A stretch of 12,956 nucleotides of DNA from Candidatus Pelagibacterales bacterium. Its GTDB lineage: Bacteria > Pseudomonadota > Alphaproteobacteria > Rickettsiales > UBA1997. The position numbers and the translations under genes were made by a program. The notes under the pieces are model-generated. The model saw nothing but the letters and a program-made list of their open reading frames with translations, made no database searches and was not told where the DNA came from. Position 1 is the stretch's first letter. Every line of letters starts with the position of its first letter. The stretch lies in assembly GCA_016882165.1 (NCBI GenBank), contig VHBV01000017.1, positions 1 through 12,956 on the forward strand. The letters are read 5' to 3'. This document shows, piece after piece, positions 1 through 8,533 of this stretch.

Positions 1-1773
1 ATTTCTTGGTTGTAAAGTTGGGTTAAGTTCTGGAATATCAGATTTCATTTTAACTTCTTTGGTAAAAAATTCCAACTCATTTTGATCTAAGTTGGACAAA
101 CATACCATACTATGACATAAAAAATTAATGTCATCTCTATTCTCAAAATCACTTCTATAATGCGCACCTCTGCTTTCTTTACGATTTATAGCTGAAAAAG
201 CAGCGGCCAATGAATTAAGAATTAAACTTTCTAACTCAAAATATGAAATAATTTCATCATTCCACATTAGACTCTTAGTTTTTATAGAGATTTTTTTAAA
301 AGAGTTATAAATATTTTTTACGCTTTCTAAGTGAATTTCTAAAATTTCATTATTTCGAAAAACTCCAAGATTTTTTTCATTTTCTATTTGCAATCTTTTT
401 TTCAAAGAAGACAAGTTTTCTGATTCAATTAAGATTTTTTTAATCAAATCATTTAATAATTTAATTTTTTCTTCAGCAATTTTATGGGCCACTTTGTTGT
501 CTTTTGATAAAATATTTTCAGATGCTTTTTTTCCAGCAACTTTACCAAATACCACTAAATCAAGCAAAGAATTGCACCCTAAACGATTTGCACCATGAAC
601 TGACAAACATGCAACCTCTCCTACTGCCATCAAACCTTTTACTTCTTCATTATTTTTGTCTAAAACACTACAATTTAAATCAGTTGGAATTCCACCCATT
701 GTGTAATGTGCTGAAGGAGCAACAGGTATCAAATCTTTTTTAATATCTAAATTTTTGTGATTGTTTTTAGCAAAATTTTTGACTAATTCAACAACGCCTG
801 GCAACTTATTATTCAAAACATCATCGCTTAAGTGACGTAAGTCGAGATAAAGATAATCTTTGTTTTTTCCACATCCTCGACCTTGATAAATTTCTGTAGC
901 CATTGCTCTTGAAGCAAGTTCCAACATCTTTGGAGCATATTTTTTCATAAAACGCTCACCTTCAGAATTTAATAAATAAGCTCCTTCTCCTCTTGCTGCT
1001 TCAGTAATTAAAAAACCATAACCGTGTATTCCGGTTGGATGAAATTGTATAAATTCCATGTCTTGCAAAGGAAGACCTTCTTTAAAAACAAGATAAGATC
1101 CATCACCACTACATATTAATGAAGAAGTTGTATTCTGATAAATTTGGCTGTAGCCACCAGTTGCAATTATTGTTATAGGACTTTGAAAGACAACTAGTTC
1201 ACCATTGTTAATATCAATTGCCAAACATCCGTAGCAGTCTTTTTTGTTTTCCAATAACAAATCAGTTACAAAAAACTCGTTAAAGAACTGAACACCAAAC
1301 TTTAAAGATTGTTCATATAAACCATACAAAATTGCGTGACCGGTTTTATCTTTTGAGTAGCAAGCTCTTTTAGCTAAATTACCATTTCCAAAATCAGTTG
1401 TTTGTCCGCCATAAGCTCTTTGGTCAATTTTTCCAGAAGTATTGCGAGAAAAAACAACACCTATTTTTTCTAAATCTAAAATTGCCTGATTTGCATTTTT
1501 GCAAAGAACTTCAACTGCATCTACATCTGCCAAATAGTCAGCACCTTTAATTGTATCAAAGGCATGCCATTTCCAATCATCATTAATAACATTTCCTAGT
1601 GCAGCATTAATTCCTCCCTTTGCAGAGACTGTGTGACTATTAAGAGGATTTACTTTACTAATTACCGCAACATTTTTACCTTCTTTCACACAAGACAAAG
1701 CAGCAGTTAATCCAGCGCCGCCAGAACCTATTATTATTACATCAAATTTTTTATTTACAGTTTTAAATTCCAC
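1..1773 (-). CDS. sdhA: Succinate dehydrogenase flavoprotein subunit (3' end cut by window edge)
   Basis: SdhA is the FAD-binding catalytic subunit of respiratory complex II; it oxidises succinate to fumarate on the inner face of the cytoplasmic membrane. The reverse strand gives 591 codons without a stop. Visible motifs are the dinucleotide-binding GSGGAGL (residues 16-22), SHTVSAKGG with the histidine that carries covalent FAD (47), HPTG (245-248), TE (257-258), the arginine at 289, HYTMGG (356-361), HGANRLG (393-399) and ESRGAH near the end. The last residues ([14 protein letters not shown]) match the start of the usual C-terminal tail, so only a few codons should be missing. The start is GTG at 1773, because an in-frame TAA lies five codons upstream. 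Oddity: the family segment LASRDVVSRAM reads LASRAM (286-291), a five-residue deletion. No sdhC or sdhD lies upstream; the next gene, fabF, is divergent. Identity is near certain; normal activity is less so. Confidence 0.96.
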   Translation of the reverse strand, partial: MEFKTVNKKFDVIIIGSGGAGLTAALSCVKEGKNVAVISKVNPLNSHTVSAKGGINAALGNVINDDWKWHAFDTIKGADYLADVDAVEVLCKNANQAILDLEKIGVVFSRNTSGKIDQRAYGGQTTDFGNGNLAKRACYSKDKTGHAILYGLYEQSLKFGVQFFNEFFVTDLLLENKKDCYGCLAIDINNGELVVFQSPITIIATGGYSQIYQNTTSSLICSGDGSYLVFKEGLPLQDMEFIQFHPTGIHGYGFLITEAARGEGAYLLNSEGERFMKKYAPKMLELASRAMATEIYQGRGCGKNKDYLYLDLRHLSDDVLNNKLPGVVELVKNFAKNNHKNLDIKKDLIPVAPSAHYTMGGIPTDLNCSVLDKNNEEVKGLMAVGEVACLSVHGANRLGCNSLLDLVVFGKVAGKKASENILSKDNKVAHKIAEEKIKLLNDLIKKILIESENLSSLKKRLQIENEKNLGVFRNNEILEIHLESVKNIYNSFKKISIKTKSLMWNDEIISYFELESLILNSLAAAFSAINRKESRGAHYRSDFENRDDINFLCHSMVCLSNLDQNELEFFTKEVKMKSDIPELNPTLQPRN

Positions 1774-1779
1774 TAGCTT

Positions 1780-1799
1780 ATCAATTTAATTAATTTGAT
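1780..1799. promoter_or_regulatory. 20-bp near-perfect palindrome in the sdhA leader
   Basis: ATCAATTTAATTAATTTGAT reads the same on both strands except for one mismatched base pair. It lies 6-26 bases upstream of the sdhA GTG, downstream of the predicted start of transcription. It could be a repressor operator or a weak hairpin covering the ribosome-binding region. In such AT-rich DNA a central TTAATTAA is not rare, so function is only inferred. Confidence 0.3.
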
Positions 1800-1826
1800 C
1801 ATTTGATTGCTTATTTACAAATGGTA

Positions 1827-1855
1827 ATCATAAATTTTAAATTTAAAACAATCAA
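1827..1855 (-). promoter_or_regulatory. Predicted sigma-70 promoter of sdhA
   Basis: On the minus strand TTGATT (-35, positions 1855-1850) and TATGAT (-10, positions 1832-1827) are separated by exactly 17 bases. They match the consensus at 4/6 and 5/6 positions. Transcription would start near 1820, giving a leader of about 47 nt before the GTG of sdhA that contains the palindrome at 1780-1799. The region is AT-rich, so chance matches are common, but the spacing and -10 are good. A weaker plus-strand match for fabF (TTGATT at 1803-1808, AATCAT at 1826-1831, 17-base spacer) overlaps it. Confidence 0.45.
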
Positions 1856-1939
1856 AATTCTTTCAAAATATTTTTTTCTGATTTAAATATCATTTCGTTA
1901 GATTAAAAAATTCAAATTAACACTTCTAAATTATTTCCT

Positions 1940-3205
1940 ATGACACAAAAAAGAAGAGTAGTCGTAACTGGCATTGGCGCTGTTACGCCATTAGGTGCAA
2001 CATCAGAATCAACTTGGCAAAACATAGTAAAAAGCAATTCTGGTCTTGGTAAAATTACTATTTTTAACGCCGAAGAATCTCCTTGCAAAATTGCTGCCGA
2101 AGTAAAATGCGGCGCTGAAGAAGGTTTGTTCAATATTGACAAATTTGTTGATGTTAAAGAACAAAGGAAAATGGATCGTTTCATACATTTTGCAATTGCT
2201 GCAGCTGAAGAAGCAATTGCTGATTCAGGTTGGAAAGCCGAAACAGAAGAACAAAAATACAGAACTGGTGTTATGATTGGATCTGGTATTGGCGGTCTTC
2301 CAATGATTGAAAAAACAACTATTGGGCTTAAAGAAAAAGGAATAAAAAAGATCACTCCATTCTTTATTCCTGCAAGTTTAATAAATTTGGCTTCAGGTCA
2401 AGTTTCTATCAAACATGGCTTTATGGGACCTAACCATGCAGTAGTTACTGCTTGCGCTACTGGTGCTCACGCTATTGGAGACTCTGCTCGTATGATTGAG
2501 TATGGTGATGTTGATATTATGGTATGTGGTGGTGCTGAATCAACAATTTGCGAAGTTGGAATTGGTGGTTTTGCTGCATTAAGAGCTCTTTCAACAAATT
2601 TCAACGATAATCCTACTGCAGGTTCAAGACCTTGGGACAAAGATCGTGACGGTTTTGTTATGGGAGAAGGTTCTGCGGTTCTTGTTTTGGAAGAATATGA
2701 GCATGCAAAAAAAAGAGGTGCTAAAATTTATGCTGAAGTTGCTGGGTATGGAATGTCTGGAGACGCATATCATATAACTGCTCCAGAATCATCAGGAAGA
2801 GGTGCTACTTACGCAATGCAAATGGCTTTAAAAAACGCACAACTTAACCCAGAGCAAGTTGACTACGTTAATGCTCATGGCACTTCAACTCCTTTAGGAG
2901 ACGAAATTGAAGTTAACTCGGTGAAAAAGATCTTTAAAGATCACGCTTACAAATTATCAATGTCTTCAACCAAATCAGCTACTGGTCACCTACTTGGTGC
3001 TGCAGGAAGTCTTGAAGCAATATTTTCTATTTTAGCAATAAGAGATAATGTTGCTCCTCCAACACTTAACCTTGATAATCCTTCTGAAGGTTGTGATTTA
3101 GATTTAGTGGCTAAAGTTGCAAAGCCTAAAAAGATAGATGTTGTAATGTCAAATTCATTTGGATTTGGCGGAACCAATGCCTGCCTAATTGTAAAAAGAA
3201 TATAA
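1940..3205 (+). CDS. fabF: 3-oxoacyl-[acyl-carrier-protein] synthase II
   Basis: FabF is the cytosolic condensing enzyme that elongates acyl-ACP with malonyl-ACP in type II fatty acid synthesis. At 421 residues it has the usual length. The Cys-His-His triad is intact: C172 in VVTACATGAHAIGD, H313 in VNAHGTSTPLGD and H350 in KSATGHLLGAAG; the C-terminal glycine-rich NSFGFGGTNA is also present. The N-terminus RRVVVTGIGAVTPLG is typical, which supports the ATG at 1940 although no clear Shine-Dalgarno precedes it. mltG starts 21 bases after the stop, matching the fabF-mltG order common in alphaproteobacteria; acpP, often just upstream, is absent here. The neighbour on the other side, sdhA, is divergent with a 166-bp gap. 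A long open frame on the opposite strand is a shadow of this gene. Nothing odd is seen in the active site. Confidence 0.98.
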   Translation: MTQKRRVVVTGIGAVTPLGATSESTWQNIVKSNSGLGKITIFNAEESPCKIAAEVKCGAEEGLFNIDKFVDVKEQRKMDRFIHFAIAAAEEAIADSGWKAETEEQKYRTGVMIGSGIGGLPMIEKTTIGLKEKGIKKITPFFIPASLINLASGQVSIKHGFMGPNHAVVTACATGAHAIGDSARMIEYGDVDIMVCGGAESTICEVGIGGFAALRALSTNFNDNPTAGSRPWDKDRDGFVMGEGSAVLVLEEYEHAKKRGAKIYAEVAGYGMSGDAYHITAPESSGRGATYAMQMALKNAQLNPEQVDYVNAHGTSTPLGDEIEVNSVKKIFKDHAYKLSMSSTKSATGHLLGAAGSLEAIFSILAIRDNVAPPTLNLDNPSEGCDLDLVAKVAKPKKIDVVMSNSFGFGGTNACLIVKRI

Positions 3206-3226
3206 AAAAATATTTATCCCTACTAA

Positions 3227-4252
3227 ATGTATAAGAAAATTCTTACTAAAATCTGCATTGGCTTTTCAATACTAGTTGTCTGCTATATACTAACTATTGT
3301 GGGCGTTATTATGTACTTTAATGCCCCAAATAGTTATCAAAAAGAAGATAAAAGATTCATCATAGAAAATGGTCTTACTCTTAGACAAGTTGTTGAAAAA
3401 CTTCATGAAGAACAAATAGTTAGAAATCCAGAGACTTTTCTTTACCTATCACAACTAATAAAGGGTATTGATCCTAAGGTTCGTTATGGTGAGTATTTCT
3501 TTGAGAAACACAGTTCTTATTACAAAATTCTTCACAGAATGGTAAAAGGATATATTTGTTTTAGAAAAATTACTGTAGCAGAAGGTCTTTCTACAGACTC
3601 AGCGTTAAAAATAATTAACAAAGCAAATGGCCTTATTGGTCAAATGCCTGAAAATGTTTTGGAAGGATCTCTATTGCCAGAAACATACTTTTACTCCTAC
3701 AACGACACAAAAACTAATCTTGTAAAAAGAATGCAAGATGCAATGCAAAAAAATCTTGATGAACTTTGGGAAAAACGTGATCCATCAATTCCTCTAAAAA
3801 CCAAGGAACAAGCCATAATACTTGCATCAATTGTTGAAAAAGAGACTGGAATTGAATCTGAAAGACCTCAAATTGCTTCTGTTTTCATCAATCGTTTAAA
3901 CAAAGGTATGAAATTACAGTCAGATCCAACAATTATCTATTCTTTCGCTAAAGGTGATAAATCTTTAGAAAGAGCAATAAAAATGAGCGACATTCGTAAT
4001 AGCTCACAATTTAACACCTATCATATTTTTGGTTTACCACCCACTCCAATTTGCAACCCTGGATTAGAATCTATAAAAGCTGTTCTAAACCCACCAAAAA
4101 CTGAATTTTTATACTTTGTTGCCAGCGGAAAAGGAGATCATGTATTTTCTACAAATATTAAAGATCATAATACTTATGTTGTTAGGTATCGTAGTTTAAT
4201 GCAAAACAAAACAACAACAGCTCCAACTCAAGAAACTGCTCCAAAGCAATAA
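3227..4252 (+). CDS. mltG: Endolytic peptidoglycan transglycosylase MltG (YceG family)
   Basis: MltG is an inner-membrane lytic transglycosylase that cuts nascent glycan strands and is thought to set their length by terminating polymerisation. The protein has 341 residues. One membrane segment (about 9-31) follows a short Lys-containing N-terminus, giving a periplasmic catalytic part. A LysM-like substrate-binding subdomain (about 42-110) precedes the YceG core. The signature ILASIVEKETG (198-208) carries the catalytic Glu, E204 by comparison with E. coli E218. It is followed by ASVFINRLNKGMKLQSDPT (217-235) and by the conserved GLPPTPICNPG (269-279), with a final low-complexity Thr/Gln-rich tail (328-341). 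It follows fabF by 21 bases and is probably co-transcribed with it. No Shine-Dalgarno is evident. The gmk or yicC genes that often follow in related bacteria are not here; a stem-loop region and addA follow instead. Confidence 0.96.
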   Translation: MYKKILTKICIGFSILVVCYILTIVGVIMYFNAPNSYQKEDKRFIIENGLTLRQVVEKLHEEQIVRNPETFLYLSQLIKGIDPKVRYGEYFFEKHSSYYKILHRMVKGYICFRKITVAEGLSTDSALKIINKANGLIGQMPENVLEGSLLPETYFYSYNDTKTNLVKRMQDAMQKNLDELWEKRDPSIPLKTKEQAIILASIVEKETGIESERPQIASVFINRLNKGMKLQSDPTIIYSFAKGDKSLERAIKMSDIRNSSQFNTYHIFGLPPTPICNPGLESIKAVLNPPKTEFLYFVASGKGDHVFSTNIKDHNTYVVRYRSLMQNKTTTAPTQETAPKQ

Positions 4253-4280
4253 ATCTTATTAAAATTCTGATTATGAAAGA

Positions 4281-4330
4281 AGCGAAAGATATTAATTTTA
4301 CAATAAAGTATAATTAACAAATCTTTCGCT
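4281..4330. repeat. Stem-loop downstream of mltG
   Basis: AGCGAAAGAT (4281-4290) and ATCTTTCGCT (4321-4330) form a perfect 10-bp inverted repeat. TTAATT (4292-4297) can pair with AATTAA (4312-4317) inside it, leaving a small 1x3 internal loop and a 14-nt terminal loop. It starts 28 bases after the mltG stop, where an operon could end, but no T-run follows on either strand, so it does not look like an ordinary Rho-independent terminator. It may be a 3'-end stabilising structure of the fabF-mltG mRNA or a structured leader for addA. The rest of the 203-bp gap (4253-4455) shows no gene. Confidence 0.45.
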
Positions 4331-4455
4331 AAGACTTAGTAAAATAAACTTAAAATTACTGTTTTGCCAAAAAAGCAAACCTTTCATCAATCAGATTTAG
4401 CTATTTTAGTGCATACAGCTCTTTTATTTTTTGTCGATATTTAAAAGAAAGGATA

Positions 4456-7400
4456 ATGAATTCAAACCTAGAGCAAACAATAAAACTGCAACAATTAGCT
4501 TCAAATCCAAATAACTCAGCATGGGTTTTTGCATCTGCTGGATCTGGTAAAACTAAAATTCTTGTTGATAGAGTTTTAAGGCTGATTTTAAATGGAGTTA
4601 AAGCCGACAAAATATTGTGCTTAACTTTTACAAAAGTTGCGGCTTCCGAGATGCAAGAACGCATAAATAAAGAACTTGCGAACTGGGTTTTACTTAACGA
4701 TGAAGATCTCAATAATAAATTAAAAAATCTTCAAGGTTTTCCAAGCAATCCACAAACACTAGAAAAAGCCAGAACACTATTTGCCAAAACTCTTGATGAT
4801 GAATCAAAAATAAAAATTCAAACTATTCACTCATTTTGCCAAAACTTAGTTAAAATATTTCCATTTGAAGCAGGAATTAAACCAAACTTTGAAATAATTG
4901 AAACATCTCAAGAAAAATTACTGCTACAGAAAACTCAAAGAAAAATTTTAAAAAAAGCACAAAGTAACGAATATTTAAAATCTTTAATAACCAAAATTAA
5001 TTCTTTCATTCAAGAAGATACTTTTAATAAATTGATTTCTGAACTACTTGAAGAAAAAGAATATCTAGAACAATTAAAAGAAGAATTTTTTGGTATAGAA
5101 GGTTTAATTGATAATATTTTTGATAATTTTTTGATTTCAAGAAATTCAAAAGAAGAAGAAATTTTTCAAGATTTTTTATTACAAATAAAGCAAAGTGAGA
5201 TTTGTAAATTAGTTTCTGAACTCAAAAAAAGTGATTTAAAAACTAACTTAAAATCTGCATCTGAAATAGATCTTTTTCTTAGGGAACCTTCCCTAACAAA
5301 CTTCACTTTTTATCAAAGTGCTTTTCTAACAGACAAAAAAACTGCCAGAAAACTGCCAGGAAAAATATTAGAAGATGATTTCTTAAATCAAGTCTTTCAG
5401 CAGCAAATTGAAATAATAGAAGATTTTACTGATCGTATAAATTCTTTTAAAATTTGCACATCTACCGCGCTTTTACTAAAATTTGTTGATCACATACTAG
5501 AGGAATATAACGAAATCAAAAGACAGAACTCTATTCTTGATTATAATGATTTGGTAATAAAGGCAAATAAATTACTAAAGAATCCACAACATTTAGACTG
5601 GGTAAAGCTAAAATTAGATGGATTTTTTGATCATATTTTAATTGATGAATCTCAAGATACTAATCATCAACAATGGGATATAATAAAAGCTTTAACTGAC
5701 GACTTTTTTTCTGGACAAGGCGCCTCCAGTAAAAATCGAACAATTTTTATTGTTGGTGATGAAAAGCAATCAATTTACAGCTTTCAAGGAGCGGAAGCTA
5801 ATATTAGCCAAGAAATTTTTACTTACTTTAACGAAAAATTAAAAAATAGCTCAACAAAACTTCATAAAATTAACTTAAGTAATTCATTTCGTTCTTTATC
5901 ATCAATTCTAGAAGTTGTTGATTTAACTTTTTCCGAAGAAAAACAAAAGATTGCAATAACAAAAATAAGCGATTTTGATGGCCATAAAGCCATTAGAGAT
6001 GGTGTTGGAAGAGTTGAAATTTGGCCCAAAATTAAAAATCAAAAAGAAGATAAAAAAGAAGACTCTTTTGAATGGGAAATAAATTTCCAACCAAAAGAAA
6101 AATATGATGAAAAAGATTATCTAGCCGAGTTAATTTCGCTAAAAATCAAGAATTTAGTAGAAAATTGTCATATTCTAGAAGGACATAACAGAGAAGTTAG
6201 TTATGGTGATTTTATGATTTTGTTGCGCAACCGCACAGATGGATTTGATAAAAGTTTAACCAAATTTTTTAATAAATATAAAATTCCTTACAGCTCTCTG
6301 AGCAAAACTAGTTTTAATGATAACATAATCATTCAAGATCTACTTTCTGCTGCAAAGTTTGCTTTATTTCCCTATGATGATTTAAATCTTGCCTGCCTTT
6401 TGAAATCACCAATTTTCAACTTTAGTGAGGATAATTTATTAAAAATTTGTTTAGTAAAGAATGAAAAATCAATTTCGCTTTTTGAGTCTTTAAAAAACTT
6501 TGCAGAATTTAATTATGAGTTCGAGCTACTCGAACAAATAATAAACAATTCACAAAACTTAAACTGCTTTGAGTTTTTCAATTTTATTCTTCAAAATAAT
6601 TTAGTTAGAACCAATTTCATTGACCGATTTCAATCTAATTGCGTTCAAATTATTGATAAATTTCTATTAAAAACTTTTGATTTTTGTCAAAATTTCTCTA
6701 ATGATCTTCATAAATTCTTAGATTTTTCAAATAAATTAAATCCTGAAATTTCTCTTAATGAATCTGATAAAAATTGCGTTTTTGTAAGTACAATTCATTC
6801 TTCAAAAGGATTGCAAGCTCCAATTGTATTTCTTCCTGATTGTTGTTTCATATTCAGTAAATTACCGGCTGGTTCAGAAAAAATTTCTTGGATAAAGTTT
6901 AATGAAGCAAAATTACCAGTTTGGTGTCCAAAAAAAGAGCAAGAAAATAAAATTACAAACAGGCATCGCTTTTTACAAAAAAACTCTGCTTATGATGAAT
7001 ATTTAAGACTACTTTATGTTGCAATGACAAGAGCTGAAAACCAGCTTTTTATCGGCGGTTTTGGCAATTCTGATGATGAAAATTCATGGTATAATCTTAT
7101 AAAAAAATCAAACTTAAAAAACTTATCAAAAGAATCTTTTTTTATCGGTAATTTTGAAAAATTTAAAAATGATAAATTTTTAGTTGAAGATGAAAATCTA
7201 ATTTTTGGTCATAAAGAATTACTTTATTCTGGTAATAAAAAAGAGATATCCAAAGAAAAAGTTATGCTTAAATTTGATGTTTATTCAAAATTTAATGGAG
7301 CTAACAAAAAGGAAATTAAATCAGCATCAACAGAATTTAAAAATCAAATCAGCAAATCTCAAAATAAAGGCAAACTGATTCACAAAGTGCTTGAAGTTAT

Positions 7401-7821
7401 AGGTAAAAATTATCAGGAAAACAAAGAATGGTTAATGAGTTTATCTGAAAAAATTATTATCTCTTCTGATAATTTTAATAAAGATGAAAAAAAGATAATT
7501 TTATTACAAATTATTAATTTTATTAATTCTAAAGAGTTTGATTATTTATTCTCAGGAAAAACTAGCTGTGAATTGCCAATTGCAGGTTTGGTGGAAAACA
7601 AAATTGTTAATGCAAGAATTGATCTTTTGTCAATTAAGGAAAATTACATATTAATTATGGATTATAAAACCGACAAAACGAAATTCTCTTTAGCTAATTC
7701 TGTTTATGAGAAACAACTAGAAACTTATAAAAAATTAGTTTCTCAAATTTACACCAATTATCATATAAAAACAGCCATTTTGTGGACTGAGTTCTTGGAA
7801 ATAGAGTTTTTAAATCAGTAG
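4456..7821 (+). CDS. addA: AddA-type ATP-dependent helicase/exonuclease (double-strand break repair)
   Basis: AddA, with AddB, unwinds and resects double-strand DNA ends and loads RecA in the cytosol. The 1121-residue protein shows all superfamily 1A helicase motifs in order: Walker A ASAGSGKT (26-33), TIHSF (123-127), Walker B ILIDESQDT (394-402), GDEKQSIYSFQGA (434-446), SNSFRS (475-480), VSTIHSSKGLQAPIVFLPD (777-795) and LLYVAMTRAENQLF (852-865). A RecB-family nuclease domain closes the protein: GKLIHKVLE (972-980), RID (D1056), DYKTDK (D1069, K1071) and QLETY (1087-1091). The nuclease therefore looks catalytically complete. The alphaproteobacterial AddA form is favoured by length and C-terminal style over UvrD, Rep or RecB. 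The start is supported by AAAGGA at 4448-4453, close to the ATG and the clearest Shine-Dalgarno in the window. addB, usually directly upstream in alphaproteobacteria, is not in this window. Confidence 0.93.
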   Translation: MNSNLEQTIKLQQLASNPNNSAWVFASAGSGKTKILVDRVLRLILNGVKADKILCLTFTKVAASEMQERINKELANWVLLNDEDLNNKLKNLQGFPSNPQTLEKARTLFAKTLDDESKIKIQTIHSFCQNLVKIFPFEAGIKPNFEIIETSQEKLLLQKTQRKILKKAQSNEYLKSLITKINSFIQEDTFNKLISELLEEKEYLEQLKEEFFGIEGLIDNIFDNFLISRNSKEEEIFQDFLLQIKQSEICKLVSELKKSDLKTNLKSASEIDLFLREPSLTNFTFYQSAFLTDKKTARKLPGKILEDDFLNQVFQQQIEIIEDFTDRINSFKICTSTALLLKFVDHILEEYNEIKRQNSILDYNDLVIKANKLLKNPQHLDWVKLKLDGFFDHILIDESQDTNHQQWDIIKALTDDFFSGQGASSKNRTIFIVGDEKQSIYSFQGAEANISQEIFTYFNEKLKNSSTKLHKINLSNSFRSLSSILEVVDLTFSEEKQKIAITKISDFDGHKAIRDGVGRVEIWPKIKNQKEDKKEDSFEWEINFQPKEKYDEKDYLAELISLKIKNLVENCHILEGHNREVSYGDFMILLRNRTDGFDKSLTKFFNKYKIPYSSLSKTSFNDNIIIQDLLSAAKFALFPYDDLNLACLLKSPIFNFSEDNLLKICLVKNEKSISLFESLKNFAEFNYEFELLEQIINNSQNLNCFEFFNFILQNNLVRTNFIDRFQSNCVQIIDKFLLKTFDFCQNFSNDLHKFLDFSNKLNPEISLNESDKNCVFVSTIHSSKGLQAPIVFLPDCCFIFSKLPAGSEKISWIKFNEAKLPVWCPKKEQENKITNRHRFLQKNSAYDEYLRLLYVAMTRAENQLFIGGFGNSDDENSWYNLIKKSNLKNLSKESFFIGNFEKFKNDKFLVEDENLIFGHKELLYSGNKKEISKEKVMLKFDVYSKFNGANKKEIKSASTEFKNQISKSQNKGKLIHKVLEVIGKNYQENKEWLMSLSEKIIISSDNFNKDEKKIILLQIINFINSKEFDYLFSGKTSCELPIAGLVENKIVNARIDLLSIKENYILIMDYKTDKTKFSLANSVYEKQLETYKKLVSQIYTNYHIKTAILWTEFLEIEFLNQ

Positions 7822-7892
7822 AGCCCAGTATTTAACAAAAAAATTACTCAGAGCAACATTAATTTTTCAGATAGCTTAGTTACCTAGTTTAA

Positions 7893-8486
7893 TTAAGACT
7901 TTTTCTCTTCTTGTAATTTTTCTTCATTTTTTTCTTGCAAATCTTCAGCATCTGTAACTTTTTCAGGCTCATCTTTCAAAACATTATCCAAATTTTCTAC
8001 TTTAAGAACTTCTTTTTCTTGTTTAATTTCATCAAATTTTTTGGTCGAAACTGTTTGCTGTTTGAAATCTTCATCAGAAATTACAACTATATTTAGCTTG
8101 TTTTGAAAATAATCATTAATTTGATCCAAGAATATTGAGCATTGGTTACCATACCAATTTAGTAACTGAACTTTGCTGTTCTTAGTTTCAACTGAAAGAT
8201 TGCAATAAAAAGTTGTGCTGCCACCACCAAATATGGTACTAACTCCCATTGTTCTAGAATAATTCCATTTATAATATTTGTATCTACCAACTGTAGTTGA
8301 ATTATCTGGCATCCCAATTGCTCTTATAACATTTACAATGTGAACATCTTTAACATCACTTACTTTTGCGGCGCCAGTAATAAACTTAAATACACCATCA
8401 TCCTTACTTCTTCCAGAAAGAGCACAAGATGAAATTGAGAAAAATATAGTTAATAAAATTATAGATTTTGAAGCGAATTTTAACAT
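7893..8486 (-). CDS. Small secreted lipoprotein of unknown function with acidic C-terminal tail
   Basis: I do not recognise a named family. The 197-residue product starts with a lipoprotein signal peptide: basic N-terminus, hydrophobic stretch (about 9-19) and a lipobox SISSC with the lipidated Cys at 21, followed by ALSG. It should be membrane-anchored and exposed to the periplasm. The central region (about 47-120) has the pattern VIRAIGMPD...YKYYKWNYS...FYCNLSV...WYGNQC, resembling small BamE-like or other proteobacterial lipoproteins with a G-P-D turn and a terminal G-N-x-C. C95 and C116 could form a disulfide. The C-terminal part (about 146-197) is Lys/Glu-rich, low in complexity and probably helical. 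It is transcribed in the same direction as nusB and rimM, 47 bases after rimM, and converges on addA, whose stop is 71 bases away. No clear terminator is seen in that gap. The coding call is firm; function is unknown. Confidence 0.85.
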   Translation of the reverse strand: MLKFASKSIILLTIFFSISSCALSGRSKDDGVFKFITGAAKVSDVKDVHIVNVIRAIGMPDNSTTVGRYKYYKWNYSRTMGVSTIFGGGSTTFYCNLSVETKNSKVQLLNWYGNQCSIFLDQINDYFQNKLNIVVISDEDFKQQTVSTKKFDEIKQEKEVLKVENLDNVLKDEPEKVTDAEDLQEKNEEKLQEEKKS

Positions 8487-8533
8487 TTATTACTTAAATT
8501 ATTTAATTTTTAGAAGATAAAAAGTTTTAAAAC

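Noticed and set aside
504..743. 79-codon plus-strand open frame opposite sdhA
   Set aside because: The minus strand here encodes conserved SdhA motifs; the plus frame gives a Leu/Gln/Asn-rich product typical of antisense AT-rich reading.
1912..2355. 147-codon open frame on the minus strand opposite fabF
   Set aside because: It lies fully against fabF codons, gives a biased hydrophobic product without any known motif, and is explained as a shadow of fabF.
4273..4317. 14-codon open frame starting ATGAAAGAAGCG inside the post-mltG gap
   Set aside because: It has no ribosome-binding site, is very short, and overlaps the stem-loop, so RNA structure is the better explanation.
7822..7892. Bidirectional terminator between addA and the lipoprotein gene
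   Set aside because: There is an A-run (T-run on the minus strand) near 7836-7845, but no stable stem sits before it on either strand.
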